The notes: generated by a model not told the origin, from the sequence alone. A stretch of DNA of 64,000 nucleotides from Betaproteobacteria bacterium (GCA_016708825.1 JADJEZ010000012.1:40276-104275), one strand, 5' to 3'. Counted from the stretch's first letter, positions 35,208 through 43,957 are shown. Numbers and translations are program-made.

Positions 35208-35989
35208 AGGAAGTCCTCGAAGTGCGGGGACAGGCGCTCGAAGAACTTGAGGCCGGCCCAGGCCACCACCAGCGCGATCACCCAGAGCCAGAGATCCGCG
35301 GGCACGAGCCCGCCGCCGGTCAGCAGCACTTCGCGCAGGCGCTCGGCCATCCCGGTGAGGGGGTTCGCCGCCATCCACGGTCGCATCGAGTCGGGAACGA
35401 ACGCCATCGGGTAGAGGATGGGCGTGCCGTAGAAGAGCACGGTGAGGCCGATGGAAACCACCTGCCCCACGTCCTTCAGCAGGGTCTGGAGCGCAGCGAG
35501 AACGGCAGCCACGCCGACCGCGGCAATCGCGAGCGGCGCGAGGAAGGCGAGCGTGAGCGGCGCGCGCAGGAGGTGGATCGGCTCGCCGAGGGCCGCGAGC
35601 ACCACGAGGACCGCGATGAATCCCAGGGCATGGACCGCGAAGGAGGACAGGACCGCGGCGTAGACGAGCAGTGCGTGCGGAAAGGCGACCTTGCGGATCA
35701 AGCCCGCGTTGGACTGGATCGACTCCATGCCGCGCGTCACGCCCTCCGAGAACATGATCCACGGCCACAGCATCACGGCCGCGAAGGCCGTGTAGCTCGC
35801 CCCGCCCGCACCGGCGGGCAGCTGCACCCGAAAGACCGTCGTGAAGATGAACGCGTAGACCGCGAGAAGCGCCAGTGGGTGCAACAGCGCCCAGGCGGCG
35901 CCGCTTACCGAGCCCGCGTAACGCGTGCCGAGCTCGCGGCGCAGGAACGACGCGAGGAGCCACCGGTGGGTGTAGGCGGTGGCGGGCAT
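35204..35989 (-). CDS. Polysaccharide/glycoconjugate ABC exporter permease (Wzm-like)
   Basis: A 261-residue ABC-2-type permease with about six transmembrane segments and the family features FLRRELGTRYAGSVSGAAW near the N-terminus and TPILYPMAFVPDSMRP in the middle. It works with the Wzt-like ATPase encoded next to it. It starts 7 nt after the PPIase gene, so the PPIase, permease, ATPase, two GT41 proteins and YqaA form one probable operon. Known relatives export O-antigen, capsule or teichoic acid; the cargo here is unknown. Confidence 0.93.
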   Translation of the reverse strand: MPATAYTHRWLLASFLRRELGTRYAGSVSGAAWALLHPLALLAVYAFIFTTVFRVQLPAGAGGASYTAFAAVMLWPWIMFSEGVTRGMESIQSNAGLIRKVAFPHALLVYAAVLSSFAVHALGFIAVLVVLAALGEPIHLLRAPLTLAFLAPLAIAAVGVAAVLAALQTLLKDVGQVVSIGLTVLFYGTPILYPMAFVPDSMRPWMAANPLTGMAERLREVLLTGGGLVPADLWLWVIALVVAWAGLKFFERLSPHFEDFL

Positions 35990-35996
35990 CGCTGGA

Positions 35997-36999
35997 TCAC
36001 TTGCGCACAGGTGGGGCGGGTTGAGCGGATTCGGGCGCGGCGCCGGAGGGCGACTTGGATTTCAGCTCCTCGGCCGCGCGGCGCTCCAGCTCCTCGCGTT
36101 GCTTGCGTTCCAGCTCCTCCCGCGGCACTTCCGTGCGCAGCGCGGCGATCGCGGGCGCGTTCCACTTCGTCTCGGGGCTGCGGCGCCACCGGTCGAGGAG
36201 CTTCAGCGACACGTCGCTGCGCAGTCGCGCGCGCTCCTCGTCGATGATCGCCGCCTTCACCTCCTCGAACTTGCGCTTGAAGGAGGGCTTGAAGCCGGTG
36301 CGTTTCACGAGGTGAACGCCGCTGTTGGTCTCGATGGGCTGCGAGATCTCGCCGTCCGCCTTCATCCGGAACGCGACCGCAGCGATACGGTGGTCGATCT
36401 CCTTTGCCGTCACCGCCCCGAGCCGGCCGCCGTCGCGCTTGAAGCCGGGGTCGTCGGAAGTCTGCGCCGCCAGGGCGAGGAAATCCTCCCCGGCAAGGGC
36501 CCGGGCGCGAATTTCCTTAGCCCGCGCGAGCGCCATTTCCTTCGTGCGCCCGGTGAGCCCCACAAGGATATGCTGAAGCTCGACTCGATCCGGGCTCCGT
36601 GTAGCGGGCCGGCCGGGTGAGGTAGAGCTCGCGGGCCCTGGCCTCGAGGATATCGGGCACTGGCGCCGTGCGCTCGAGGTGGGCGACGTACTGCAGCGCG
36701 AGAAAGGCGTCCATGTGCTGCTGGATCCTCCGGGCCAGCGCGGGATCCTGGTCGATGCCGGCCTTGCGCGCCTCCCGGGCGAGGATGCGGTTGGTGAAGA
36801 GGAGGTCGACCACCTTGTTGTTGCGCTCGCCGTCGGCCTTCGCCTCGACGCGCAGCTCGGGCGGCACGCGCTCCATGAACGCTTCGAAGTCGGCGTCGGT
36901 GACGACGATGTCGCCGCTCGTCACGAGCGGGGTCTCGGCCGCGGCGAGGGGGGCCACGGCGAGCGTGGCGGCGGCGAGGAGGGCATAGAGGGACTTCAT
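35997..36999 (-). pseudogene. Frameshifted SurA-like/PpiC (parvulin) peptidyl-prolyl isomerase
   Basis: A periplasmic folding catalyst: signal peptide 1-22 (cleaved near AAAE), an N-terminal SurA-like helical region, then a PpiC rotamase domain and a Glu/Arg-rich tail. The frame breaks near 36590-36594. Up to that point it reads LYLTRPARYTEP, and the next frame continues at RVELQHILVGLTGRTK. Removing one base of the G/C run (CCCGGAT to CCCGAT) gives EPDRVELQHILVG and a 333-residue protein. Both halves are intact, so a sequencing indel is likely. ATG 36999 follows a transcription terminator, so the gene begins the exporter/GT41 operon. Confidence 0.85.
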
Positions 37000-37017
37000 G
37001 GGGACTCCTATCGTGCC

Positions 37018-37052
37018 AAACAAAAGGCCCGCATGCGCGGGGCATGCGGGCC
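37018..37052 (-). terminator. Strong intrinsic terminator
   Basis: On the minus strand a perfect 11-bp stem (GGCCCGCATGC with GCATGCGGGCC) and 5-nt loop are followed by TTTTGTTT. It lies 17 nt after the stop of the secreted protein gene and separates it from the PPIase/exporter operon. Confidence 0.92.
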
Positions 37053-37069
37053 GAGGGGAAAAGTGACGC

Positions 37070-38476
37070 TCAGTTGAACTGCACGTAGATCGGGCAGCTC
37101 GTGAACTGGCAGCTCGGCACGCCGGGCGCGCTGGGCGGGTTCGGCGTCGGCCGTTTGATCTGGCGGAAGTTCAGGTACACCGTCGTCGTGCCCAAGGGCA
37201 GCTCGCACACCGGCTGGTACCAGGGGATGGACGGGGGCTTCGGGCCGATGGAGAACTTCATCGAGCCGCCCGTGTACTGCGTGTGCTGGGCGCAGGCGCC
37301 GATCGCCGGCGTGAAGTCGCCCGGGCAGGCGGAGAGCGTGAAGTGGACGTCCGCCTGGTCTCCCGTGGACGAGGTCTCGCTCACCACGACGGAGACGATG
37401 CCGTCCGCCCCGATGAACTGCGGGGTGGGCATGATGGACACGGCGCCGGTCTCGTTCTGCTTCACCTGGCTTGCGATGGTCTGGCCGCCGCTCCAAGGCA
37501 CTGTGTAGGTCGCCGTCGTGGTGCAGCCCGTCGGGACCGACACGGTCATCACGTTGAGCGTGGTGATGCCGAGGCTGCCGGTGTGGCCGGGAATTGGCGC
37601 GCCGACCTCGACGGGAGCAAGAAGTTGGACGCCGAGGTTCGCCGGCGGCGTTACCCCCGCGGGCGCGGTGGCCGGAGGCGTGAAGGTGATCGTCTGCGAG
37701 GCGCCGCTGCCGGCCGGGAAGGTGATCTTGCCCGAGTTAGGGGTACCCGCGGTGATCGGTGGCGAAAGCGTGCCGCCGCCCGCGAGCAGCAGGCCGGTAC
37801 CGTCGGTCAGCGTACCGCCGATCGCGAACGGAACATCCCACGCGCCGACCGTTCCGCCGGTGCGCGTCACCGTGAGGGACGCCGCGCTGCCGCCGAAGAA
37901 AGCGGTCGAGGTTCCCGAGGAAAAGGAGAAACTCACGGGCGCGTTCGGGTCGACGATGCTCACTGCGTGGCTGGCGGGGGACCCGGTGGCGGCGTTGGTC
38001 GCCGTCATCGCTACGTTGCAGCTAAAGCCAGACGCCCCGCCTGCCGTCAGCGTGACGGGGGTCGGGGTGGGCGTCGACGTGTCACCCGTGAAGGTGATCG
38101 TGCTCTGGCTCAGAAGGCAGTTGCCCCCGCCCGTAACACTGAGGCTCGCCGTCGCGGTGCTGGCGCCCGTCGTGACGCCGGTGCGGGTCACGGTGAAATT
38201 CGTCGTGCCATTCGGCGCGAGGCTCGTGGCGGTGCCCGCGAGGTTCAGCGCGAGCGTGCCCTGCTGCGGCGTCGAGCCGCCGGTGCAGGTGAAGTTGAAG
38301 TTGCCGATGGTGTCGCCGGTGAAGCTTCCGTAAGTACAGGAGGTAGTGCCTCCCGTCAGGGTCACGGTTCCCGCCGTGGCGGTCGTGAACGGCACGAACC
38401 CCGCGGCGATGCCGAGGGTTGCCGCGAGTGCGGCGCCCAGGCGGCGCGGGTTCAGGAATCGAATCAAGCTGTGCAT
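37070..38476 (-). CDS. Large secreted beta-rich protein, function unknown
   Basis: 468 residues with a signal peptide (about 1-36, ending TATAG). The rest is low in charge and very rich in Thr, Ser, Gly and Ala. Tandem Ig-like/Calx-beta-like strands recur, for example TNFTVTRTGVTTG and ASLTVTRTGGTVG. Several Cys suggest disulphides. The C-terminus ends in hydrophobic/aromatic residues (IYVQFN). It is probably a surface or extracellular protein; the type II secretion operon begins 2.5 kb upstream, so it is a candidate substrate. ATG 38476 has an AAAGGA ribosome site. It has its own promoter (-10 at 38585) and terminator. Confidence 0.82.
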   Translation of the reverse strand: MHSLIRFLNPRRLGAALAATLGIAAGFVPFTTATAGTVTLTGGTTSCTYGSFTGDTIGNFNFTCTGGSTPQQGTLALNLAGTATSLAPNGTTNFTVTRTGVTTGASTATASLSVTGGGNCLLSQSTITFTGDTSTPTPTPVTLTAGGASGFSCNVAMTATNAATGSPASHAVSIVDPNAPVSFSFSSGTSTAFFGGSAASLTVTRTGGTVGAWDVPFAIGGTLTDGTGLLLAGGGTLSPPITAGTPNSGKITFPAGSGASQTITFTPPATAPAGVTPPANLGVQLLAPVEVGAPIPGHTGSLGITTLNVMTVSVPTGCTTTATYTVPWSGGQTIASQVKQNETGAVSIMPTPQFIGADGIVSVVVSETSSTGDQADVHFTLSACPGDFTPAIGACAQHTQYTGGSMKFSIGPKPPSIPWYQPVCELPLGTTTVYLNFRQIKRPTPNPPSAPGVPSCQFTSCPIYVQFN

Positions 38477-38579
38477 GGAAATCCTTTCAGTGCATCGGGT
38501 ATCGGAGGCAGCGCCGCAATCATGGCTCTTGGTGGCCTGCCCGTAGCCCTCCCGGCACGGGACTTGCGTGTCCGCGCCG

Positions 38580-38585
38580 ATTATA
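38580..38585 (-). promoter_or_regulatory. Perfect TATAAT -10 box for the secreted protein gene
   Basis: TATAAT on the minus strand, with start near 38573, leaves a leader of about 97 nt. No good -35 is present (the region at 17 bp is GC-rich). The leader can fold a hairpin from CCCGTGCC with GGC(T)ACGGG. It lies between two terminators, so it should be an independent unit. Confidence 0.5.
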
Positions 38586-38634
38586 TACGCAATGATGCCC
38601 CGGACCGGCCGCCGGGGTCTGCCGAATAAACGGC

Positions 38635-38664
38635 AAAAAAACGGGCAGACCGAAGTCTGCCCGT
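38635..38664 (-). terminator. Intrinsic terminator with UUCG tetraloop
   Basis: On the minus strand ACGGGCAGAC-TTCG-GTCTGCCCGT is a perfect 10-bp stem closed by a UUCG loop and followed by seven T. It lies 57 nt after the stop of the surface protein gene at 38721-40190. Confidence 0.93.
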
Positions 38665-38720
38665 CGATTGCTGCAAGGAAGGGGGCCGGAAAGCCGGACC
38701 CCGTCCTCATCGCCACCGCG

Positions 38721-40190
38721 TTACGGCCGCGGCTGGATGTTGTCGATGTAGTTGTGCGTGAACAGGCTGCCATAGTTGCCCTGGCAGGAAGCGGCGGCGC
38801 AGGTGAGCGTGCCGTTGTTGAACGTACGCGCCATGAAGCCCGTGACCGGCAGGCCCAGGAAGGTCTGCGCGCCGGCGGCGGCAGCGCCCGTGCCGATGTT
38901 CAGGGTGAACGAACCCGCCTGCGACACGAGGCCGACCAGCGAGTTGGCGCCCGTGAACGACAGGTTGGCCCAGCCGTTCTGGTAGCCGGACGTCACGTTG
39001 ACCGCCAGCGCGTTCGTCGAGCCCAGGACGCCGGAAGACGTGCCCGTCGGGTTGTGCGTCTGGCCGGAGCGGATGCTCAGGACAGTCGATTCCCAGCACA
39101 GGCCGGCCACGAGGGTCGGGGGCAGCGGCGAGAAGTCGCCACCGGCGGCCGTGGCACCACGCTCTTCACGGTTGAAGAACTGGAAGCCGAAGGACTCGCA
39201 GGAACCCGTCGCCGTGAACTTGTTGGTGAACGGGGCAGCCGCGGCGGCCGTCGTCACGTAGAAGCGCTTGGTCGGGAAGGTCATGACCCAGTCGGTGTTC
39301 GACTTGGTGCCCGCGTCCAGTACGTACTCGTTGATGACGTTCTGGTGCATCATCGTCGCGGAAACGGCGTCGATGCCCGCCAGCCAGCCGGACGTGTAGG
39401 AACGCGTGCCGGTCGCGGACGAGGTCACCACGATGCTGACCGGGTCGGCTTGGGAGAAGTTGCCGACTTCCGAGCCGATGTCCGTGTAGATGTCGGCGAC
39501 GGTGACGTTGCCCAGGGCGATGGCGTTGTAGCCGGAGTCCGAGCCGTTGTTCACGTTGATCAGCGTGCCCGTGCCGGACAGGCCACCCGTCGGGGGAGCG
39601 CGGTCGGCGAGCGGCAGTGCGTTCGGGCCGGGGCCACGGACGCCCGTGCAGGTCGGGACGTTGGTCGCGGCGGCGTGCGTGATCGCAACCAGGGACGGGC
39701 CGATGACGGTCGCCATTTCCAGCATCTCGACGTAGCCCTCGCGGGTACGGGCGAGCGTGGTGCCGGCCGCGTCATCGAACGTGCCGGAGTACTGGAAGTT
39801 CCGGAAGTCGACGCCCGTGGCGGGGATCGCGGGGTTCGTGCAGGACACGTCCGCGGTGACCAGGCGGCCAGGCGAGGCGTCGGTGGCGTCGGCCGGGACG
39901 ATGGCGCCGGTCCACACGTCGTTGGGCGACAGGTAGAGGTTGAAGTCAAGAACTTCTCGGGAGTTCTTGCCCTCGCGGAAGCGGACCTTGACGACCTTGC
40001 CGGTCGCGGTCGTGTTGACGACCGACACATACGTGTTGAACGCCGTGCCGTCGACGGACTGGACGGTGTAGTACGGGAAGATCAGGCCCTGGCCGAGGCC
40101 GTTCGGGTCCTGATAGACCGCTTGAGCCGAACCAACGCCCAGCCCCGCGAAAACGGCGGCGGCCAGCGCTTTTCTTTTGAACGTGTTCAT
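38721..40190 (-). CDS. Secreted/surface protein of an uncharacterised family
   Basis: 489 residues with a signal peptide (about 1-23, AQA|VYQDP). The mature part starts with GLGQGLIFPYYTVQS and contains VRFREGKNSREVLDFNLYLS and REGYVEMLEMATV. It is rich in Thr, Ala, Asn and Gly with few Lys, like an extracellular beta-structured protein. I know of similar proteins in other betaproteobacteria but no function. ATG 40190 has an AAAGGAG ribosome site, and the gene has its own sigma-70 promoter and a UUCG-loop terminator, pointing to high expression. It lies beside another secreted protein and the type II secretion operon. Confidence 0.85.
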   Translation of the reverse strand: MNTFKRKALAAAVFAGLGVGSAQAVYQDPNGLGQGLIFPYYTVQSVDGTAFNTYVSVVNTTATGKVVKVRFREGKNSREVLDFNLYLSPNDVWTGAIVPADATDASPGRLVTADVSCTNPAIPATGVDFRNFQYSGTFDDAAGTTLARTREGYVEMLEMATVIGPSLVAITHAAATNVPTCTGVRGPGPNALPLADRAPPTGGLSGTGTLINVNNGSDSGYNAIALGNVTVADIYTDIGSEVGNFSQADPVSIVVTSSATGTRSYTSGWLAGIDAVSATMMHQNVINEYVLDAGTKSNTDWVMTFPTKRFYVTTAAAAAPFTNKFTATGSCESFGFQFFNREERGATAAGGDFSPLPPTLVAGLCWESTVLSIRSGQTHNPTGTSSGVLGSTNALAVNVTSGYQNGWANLSFTGANSLVGLVSQAGSFTLNIGTGAAAAGAQTFLGLPVTGFMARTFNNGTLTCAAASCQGNYGSLFTHNYIDNIQPRP

Positions 40191-40218
40191 GTTCTGGGTT
40201 ACTCCTTTGGTGAAGATG

Positions 40219-40232
40219 AAAGTGATCACTTT
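40219..40232 (-). promoter_or_regulatory. 14-bp perfect palindrome in the leader of the surface protein gene
   Basis: AAAGTGATCACTTT lies between the predicted transcription start (about 40248) and the ribosome site. It could be an operator for a dimeric repressor, or an RNA hairpin that shields the 5' end. It does not fit FNR (TTGAT-N4-ATCAA) or CRP spacing. Confidence 0.45.
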
Positions 40233-40254
40233 ATTAGAGGATACAACGGGCGAG

Positions 40255-40283
40255 ATTCTATCCCAGTCACCCGGGATTTACAA
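40255..40283 (-). promoter_or_regulatory. Sigma-70 promoter of the surface protein gene
   Basis: TTGTAA (40283-40278) and TAGAAT (40260-40255) are separated by 17 bp on the minus strand. The surrounding 130 bp are clearly AT-richer than the genome. Transcription would start near 40248, 58 nt before the ATG. Confidence 0.6.
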
Positions 40284-40328
40284 ATGCATCCTGCCTTCCG
40301 GACCGGGAGCCGTTACAGCCCCCGAAAA

Positions 40329-40769
40329 TCAACCTTTTTGAACGTACCACCAGTTCCCTTCCATGCGGATCCAGGTTTCCCGGATCGGCGTCCGGACCTG
40401 GCTTCCCCGGTGCTGGTACTCGATGCTGACGATGGCCTCGCAGGCATCTTCCGCCGGGCACTCCACCCTCTCCACCCGGGCCGCCTTCCAGAAGCCCACC
40501 CGCATGGACCGAATGAAATCCTCGTAACTCAACACCGCCCGACTGGCCGGGCTGTAGAACCGGTAGGCCTCTGCCATCTGGTTCTTCAGCAGGACATCCC
40601 AGCGGGCCTGGGCCCGCTCCAGAACAATCGACTCGCGGCTCTTTTCAGCCACCGCGACACTCCCTGTCTGGCTTGCGCACCCGGCCAGGCCGGAAACAAG
40701 GGAGACCGCGAGAATCCGAATCAAGCGCCCGGTCATCACCGGGGTACCGCCAAAAATACGTGCCTTCAC
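40329..40769 (-). CDS. Small lipoprotein, function unknown
   Basis: 146 residues from GTG 40769, which has a GGGAG site 6 nt upstream; an in-frame ATG at 40736 (135 residues) is the alternative. The N-terminus ends in lipobox SGLAGC, so it is lipid-anchored and exported. The mature part (about 100 residues) is an alpha+beta unit with conserved-looking Trp, Tyr and Glu, and loosely resembles an NTF2-like fold. Two Cys in VECPAEDACEA may form a disulphide. It lies between the secreted protein genes and gspD, separated from gspD by a terminator and an AT-rich stretch. Confidence 0.8.
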   Translation of the reverse strand: MKARIFGGTPVMTGRLIRILAVSLVSGLAGCASQTGSVAVAEKSRESIVLERAQARWDVLLKNQMAEAYRFYSPASRAVLSYEDFIRSMRVGFWKAARVERVECPAEDACEAIVSIEYQHRGSQVRTPIRETWIRMEGNWWYVQKG

Positions 40770-40916
40770 GACCAACTCCCGTCAAAGACTATTCAAATTC
40801 AAAAGGGGCGTCAAACGAATTCTGCAGATTTTTACAACACTGTATCGTATTTGCAACACTCGTATCTATTACGCCCAATCAATAGGTTATACGTTAATGC
40901 TACAGTGAAGTATCAG
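40770..40916 (-). promoter_or_regulatory. AT-rich intergenic stretch, probable promoter region of the lipoprotein gene
   Basis: About 147 bp with much lower GC than the flanks, without a coding frame. Several weak -35/-10 combinations can be drawn on the minus strand (for example TTGCAA followed by TAAAAA at 16 bp), none outstanding. I see no tRNA, repeat or IS end in it. Confidence 0.3.
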
Positions 40917-40951
40917 AAAAAAGCGAGCCGGGGCAGACGTGGGGGCCGGCT
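40917..40951 (-). terminator. Candidate terminator of the type II secretion operon
   Basis: Just after the gspD stop, on the minus strand, AGCCGG pairs with CCGGCT across a 14-nt loop and is followed by CGC and TTTTTT. The stem is short but the U-tract and position are right. Confidence 0.65.
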
Positions 40952-40957
40952 TGCCTT

Positions 40958-43179
40958 CTAGGGCCGGCCTGCTCCTGCCGGCGCCCGGGATTCGGGGATA
41001 GCCGGGAGCAACCCCTCGAGCGAGGGCATCTTGCGGCGAAGCTCCTCGGTTGCCTCGGCTGCCTGGCGAACGTTGGTGATCACCACGGGCCGGATGAGCA
41101 GTATGGTCTCGGTGCGGCGCTTGACGATGCTCTGCGTCCCGAAGGCCGCCCCGAGTATCGGGATCTTGGACAGGAGGGGGATCCCGGAAGTCGAGCGCGT
41201 GTTGTCCTCCCGGATGAGACCGCCGAGCACGATGGACTCGCCGGAGCCCACGACCACCGTCGTCGTGGCGGTGCGCTGGCTGATGTCCGGGTTCGCGCCG
41301 GCGACGGAAGCGGCCCCGGGGACGCTCACCTCCTGGCTCACCTCCAGCGTTACCTGCCCGCCGGAATTGATCCGGGGCGTGACGGACAGGAGAATGCCCG
41401 TTTCGATGTACTGGAAGCTGTTGATGAGTCCGTTCGTGGTGCCCGAGACGGTCTGCTGCTGCGTCTGCACCGAGATGCGATCGCCGATCTTGATCTGCGC
41501 TTTCTGGTTGTCCAGCACCATGAGTTGCGGCGTGGCGAGCACCTGGAGGCGTCCGTCCTTGCCCAGCGCGTTGAGGACGGCGCGCACGTCGCCACCCAGG
41601 CTGTTGATGAGCTGAAGCCCGGAGAACCCCGGCACCGCCCCGGCAGGCGTGGTCGGCAGGCCTCCCAGGTTGAGCGCCCCGGAAGTCACGCTCGCTTCGC
41701 CTACGCTGCGCCCGGTGAGGAACCAGTCGACCCCGAACTTGAGGTCGTCGGAGAGGGTGACTTCGGCGATCGTCACCTCCACCAGCACCTGCCTCGGGAT
41801 CACGTCGAGTTTCACGAGCGCGGACTCGATGATCTCGTAGTCGGTCGGCGTGGCGAGGACGAGGAGCGCATTGTTGTCCTTGTCGGCGATGACGCGAACT
41901 TCGCTCGACACGTTCGTGACCGTGCCGGGAATGGCGAAGGAGGCGGCAGCCGGCTGCGCTGCCCCCGGTTGCGCGGCCCCTGTTGCCGGCGCGGCGCCCG
42001 GAGCGGGAGCCGTGCCTATCTGGCCCGGACGCACGCCGGGCGCGAGGCTCGGCGGCGAAATCGTCGTCGTGGTGCGCTTGGTGAAGAGCTCGCTCACCAG
42101 GTTGGCGAGGTTCTCCGCCTTGCCGTTCCTCACCGTGTAGACGAAGAGTCGAGTGCCACCCGCCGTTCCGCCGATCTGGTCGAGCCGCTCCATCCACGAT
42201 CGCGCGTTCTCGAGGTAGCGGGGCTGCGTGGTCACGATGAGAAGCGAGTTCAGCCGCTCGATCGGGATCACCCGGACGAGGCCCGCGAGCGGCCCGGCCG
42301 CCGTGGCGCCGAACACCTTGTCCAGGTCGGCCACGAGCGCCTTCACGTCCGCGCTCCTCACCGGGAAGATGCCGATGGAGAAGCCCGCGAGCCAGTCGAC
42401 GTCGAAGAGCTCGATCGTGTCGAGGAGGTGGCGAAGCTCCTTCTGGTTGCCGGCGAGAATGACGAGATTCCTCACGTCGTCGATGCGGACCGTGTTCTCC
42501 GCGGCGAAGGGCTCGAGGAGCTTAGCCATCTCCCTGGCGCCCACGAACTTCACCGGCACCACGAGGACGGAATAGCCCTGTGGAACGGGAGCGGACACCG
42601 CGCCGAGCTGGGGCGAGATGGAACCGCGCACGGCGGAAATCGGCAGGACCTTGAAGATGCCGTCCTCCTTCACCACCGCCGCGTTGTTCTGCCGAAGCAG
42701 CATCTCGAGCGTGGGCAGCAGGGCCGAGCGCGGGATCGGCTTGATGGTGCGGAAGGTGACGTTGCCGGTGACGCCCGGGTGAACGGTGTAGGACTCGCGC
42801 AGGTAGTCGCCGAGAATCACTTTTGCCGCCGAGCGTACGTCGAGCGCCTCGAAATTGAGGCTCGCCTCCTCCGGCCCGGCCGGGGCTGCGGCGCCGGAGG
42901 CTTGGTGTTCACGAACGTGCCCGAGCCGGGAAACACGCGCGGTTTCTCGGGCACGACCGCAGTCTGGGCCGGGGCCTGCGCGAATGCGGGAGGCGACTTC
43001 GGGCCGAACTCGGCCGGCGCGCCTTCCGGCAACCTCGCGTTCGGATGGGGCCCCGGGAGCAGCGAGCACGAGGACACGGCGATCGCCAACGCGATCGCTG
43101 CGCCTCGGGCACGGCAAAATGGGCTGCGGATCAAGGCTGCTCCGGGTTCAAGGGCGACAGCTCGGACAAAGGGCGACAT
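40958..43179 (-). pseudogene. gspD: Frameshifted type II secretion secretin GspD
   Basis: Outer-membrane secretin of the type II secretion system. From ATG 43179 the N-terminus is a lipoprotein signal (AIAVSSC lipobox). The frame runs to NTKPPAPQPRPG and breaks at 42871-42895. The next frame continues GPEEASLNFEALDVRSAAKV, the first N-domain, then the N1-N3 domains with a Pro/Ala-rich insert, and a complete secretin domain (VLVEVTIAEVTL, VGSGESIVLGGLI, VPLLSKIPILG-like PLLSKIPILG). Adding one base in the GGGCCGG run restores about 740 residues. Last gene of the operon, followed by a terminator. Probably a sequencing deletion; if real, secretion would be abolished. Confidence 0.88.
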
Positions 43180-43189
43180 TCTGGCACAC

Positions 43190-43957
43190 TCAATTCTGCG
43201 GTTGCGGGCGACGCACCGCGCGGCGGCGCGCGATGATCTCTTCGGGTGTCATGGCTGCCGATCCCGGGCTTGCCATGGGCGGCGTGACCGCCAAGCCTCC
43301 CGGGGCCATGCGCGCGCCGAGTGCCGCGCCCGGCACGCCTCCGACCATCCCGGGAATGCCTGCGGCAGCGGGCGCGGCCGGAGCCGGCGATCCGGCAGGA
43401 GGCGGCGCGGCATGGGCCGCTGAAGAGCCGAACGGCCCCCTCTCGACTGCCGCGGCGGCGTTGACCGCCCCCTTGTTGACCAGGAGCGCCAGGGTTTCCG
43501 TGTCGTCGCCGGCCTTCAGCACGACCTGCTCGGCGGAAATCTCCGCGAGCGTCATTCCCAGGATCTCGCCCCCCTTCTCGACGCGGTGCACCGTGCCCGT
43601 GGCGACATCCTTCAGCATCGCAATCGACAGTGCTCCGACGAGCGTTGTTCCCTGGAGCACGAGCTGCCCTTTCTTCATCGTGCCCGGGCCCGCGCCGACC
43701 GCCGCGGGGGCGGAACGCCGGCCCGGCACGAAGAGCGGGCGCTCGACCGTCTGCGCTCCCGCCAGGGTGTCCTGCTGCAAGCGAAAGGCCGGCAGGAGCC
43801 GCGCCTCGGCTATCCGCGCAGGGCCGCGCGGGCCTTCGCCCGCCGTGGGGCGGCCGAACTGGTCCTCGAGCACCAGGACACCCACCAGGACAAGCGCGAT
43901 GGCCGCCCAGAAGAGCGGCAGGAAATGATCGGGTTTCCTCATGAGCGACATGATCAT
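43190..43957 (-). CDS. Type II secretion GspC/GspN-like protein without a PDZ domain
   Basis: 255 residues: a short cytoplasmic N-terminus, one transmembrane helix (about 13-31), and a periplasmic GspC homology-region-like domain (about 85-165; VLQGTTLVGALSIAML, VHRVEKGGEILGMTL). A disordered Pro/Ala/Gly-rich tail ends in IIARRRAVRRPQPQN. GspC normally links the inner-membrane platform to the secretin GspD; here the usual C-terminal PDZ or coiled coil is absent. It starts by ATGA overlap with gspM and ends 10 nt before gspD, where GspC/N is expected in betaproteobacterial operons. Confidence 0.85.
   Translation of the reverse strand: MIMSLMRKPDHFLPLFWAAIALVLVGVLVLEDQFGRPTAGEGPRGPARIAEARLLPAFRLQQDTLAGAQTVERPLFVPGRRSAPAAVGAGPGTMKKGQLVLQGTTLVGALSIAMLKDVATGTVHRVEKGGEILGMTLAEISAEQVVLKAGDDTETLALLVNKGAVNAAAAVERGPFGSSAAHAAPPPAGSPAPAAPAAAGIPGMVGGVPGAALGARMAPGGLAVTPPMASPGSAAMTPEEIIARRRAVRRPQPQN

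Noticed and set aside
38477..38579. c-di-GMP (GEMM) or other riboswitch in the leader of the secreted protein gene
   Set aside because: The leader contains CACGCA and a stable hairpin, but the conserved GEMM elements are not present in the right order. Only a generic structured leader is supported.
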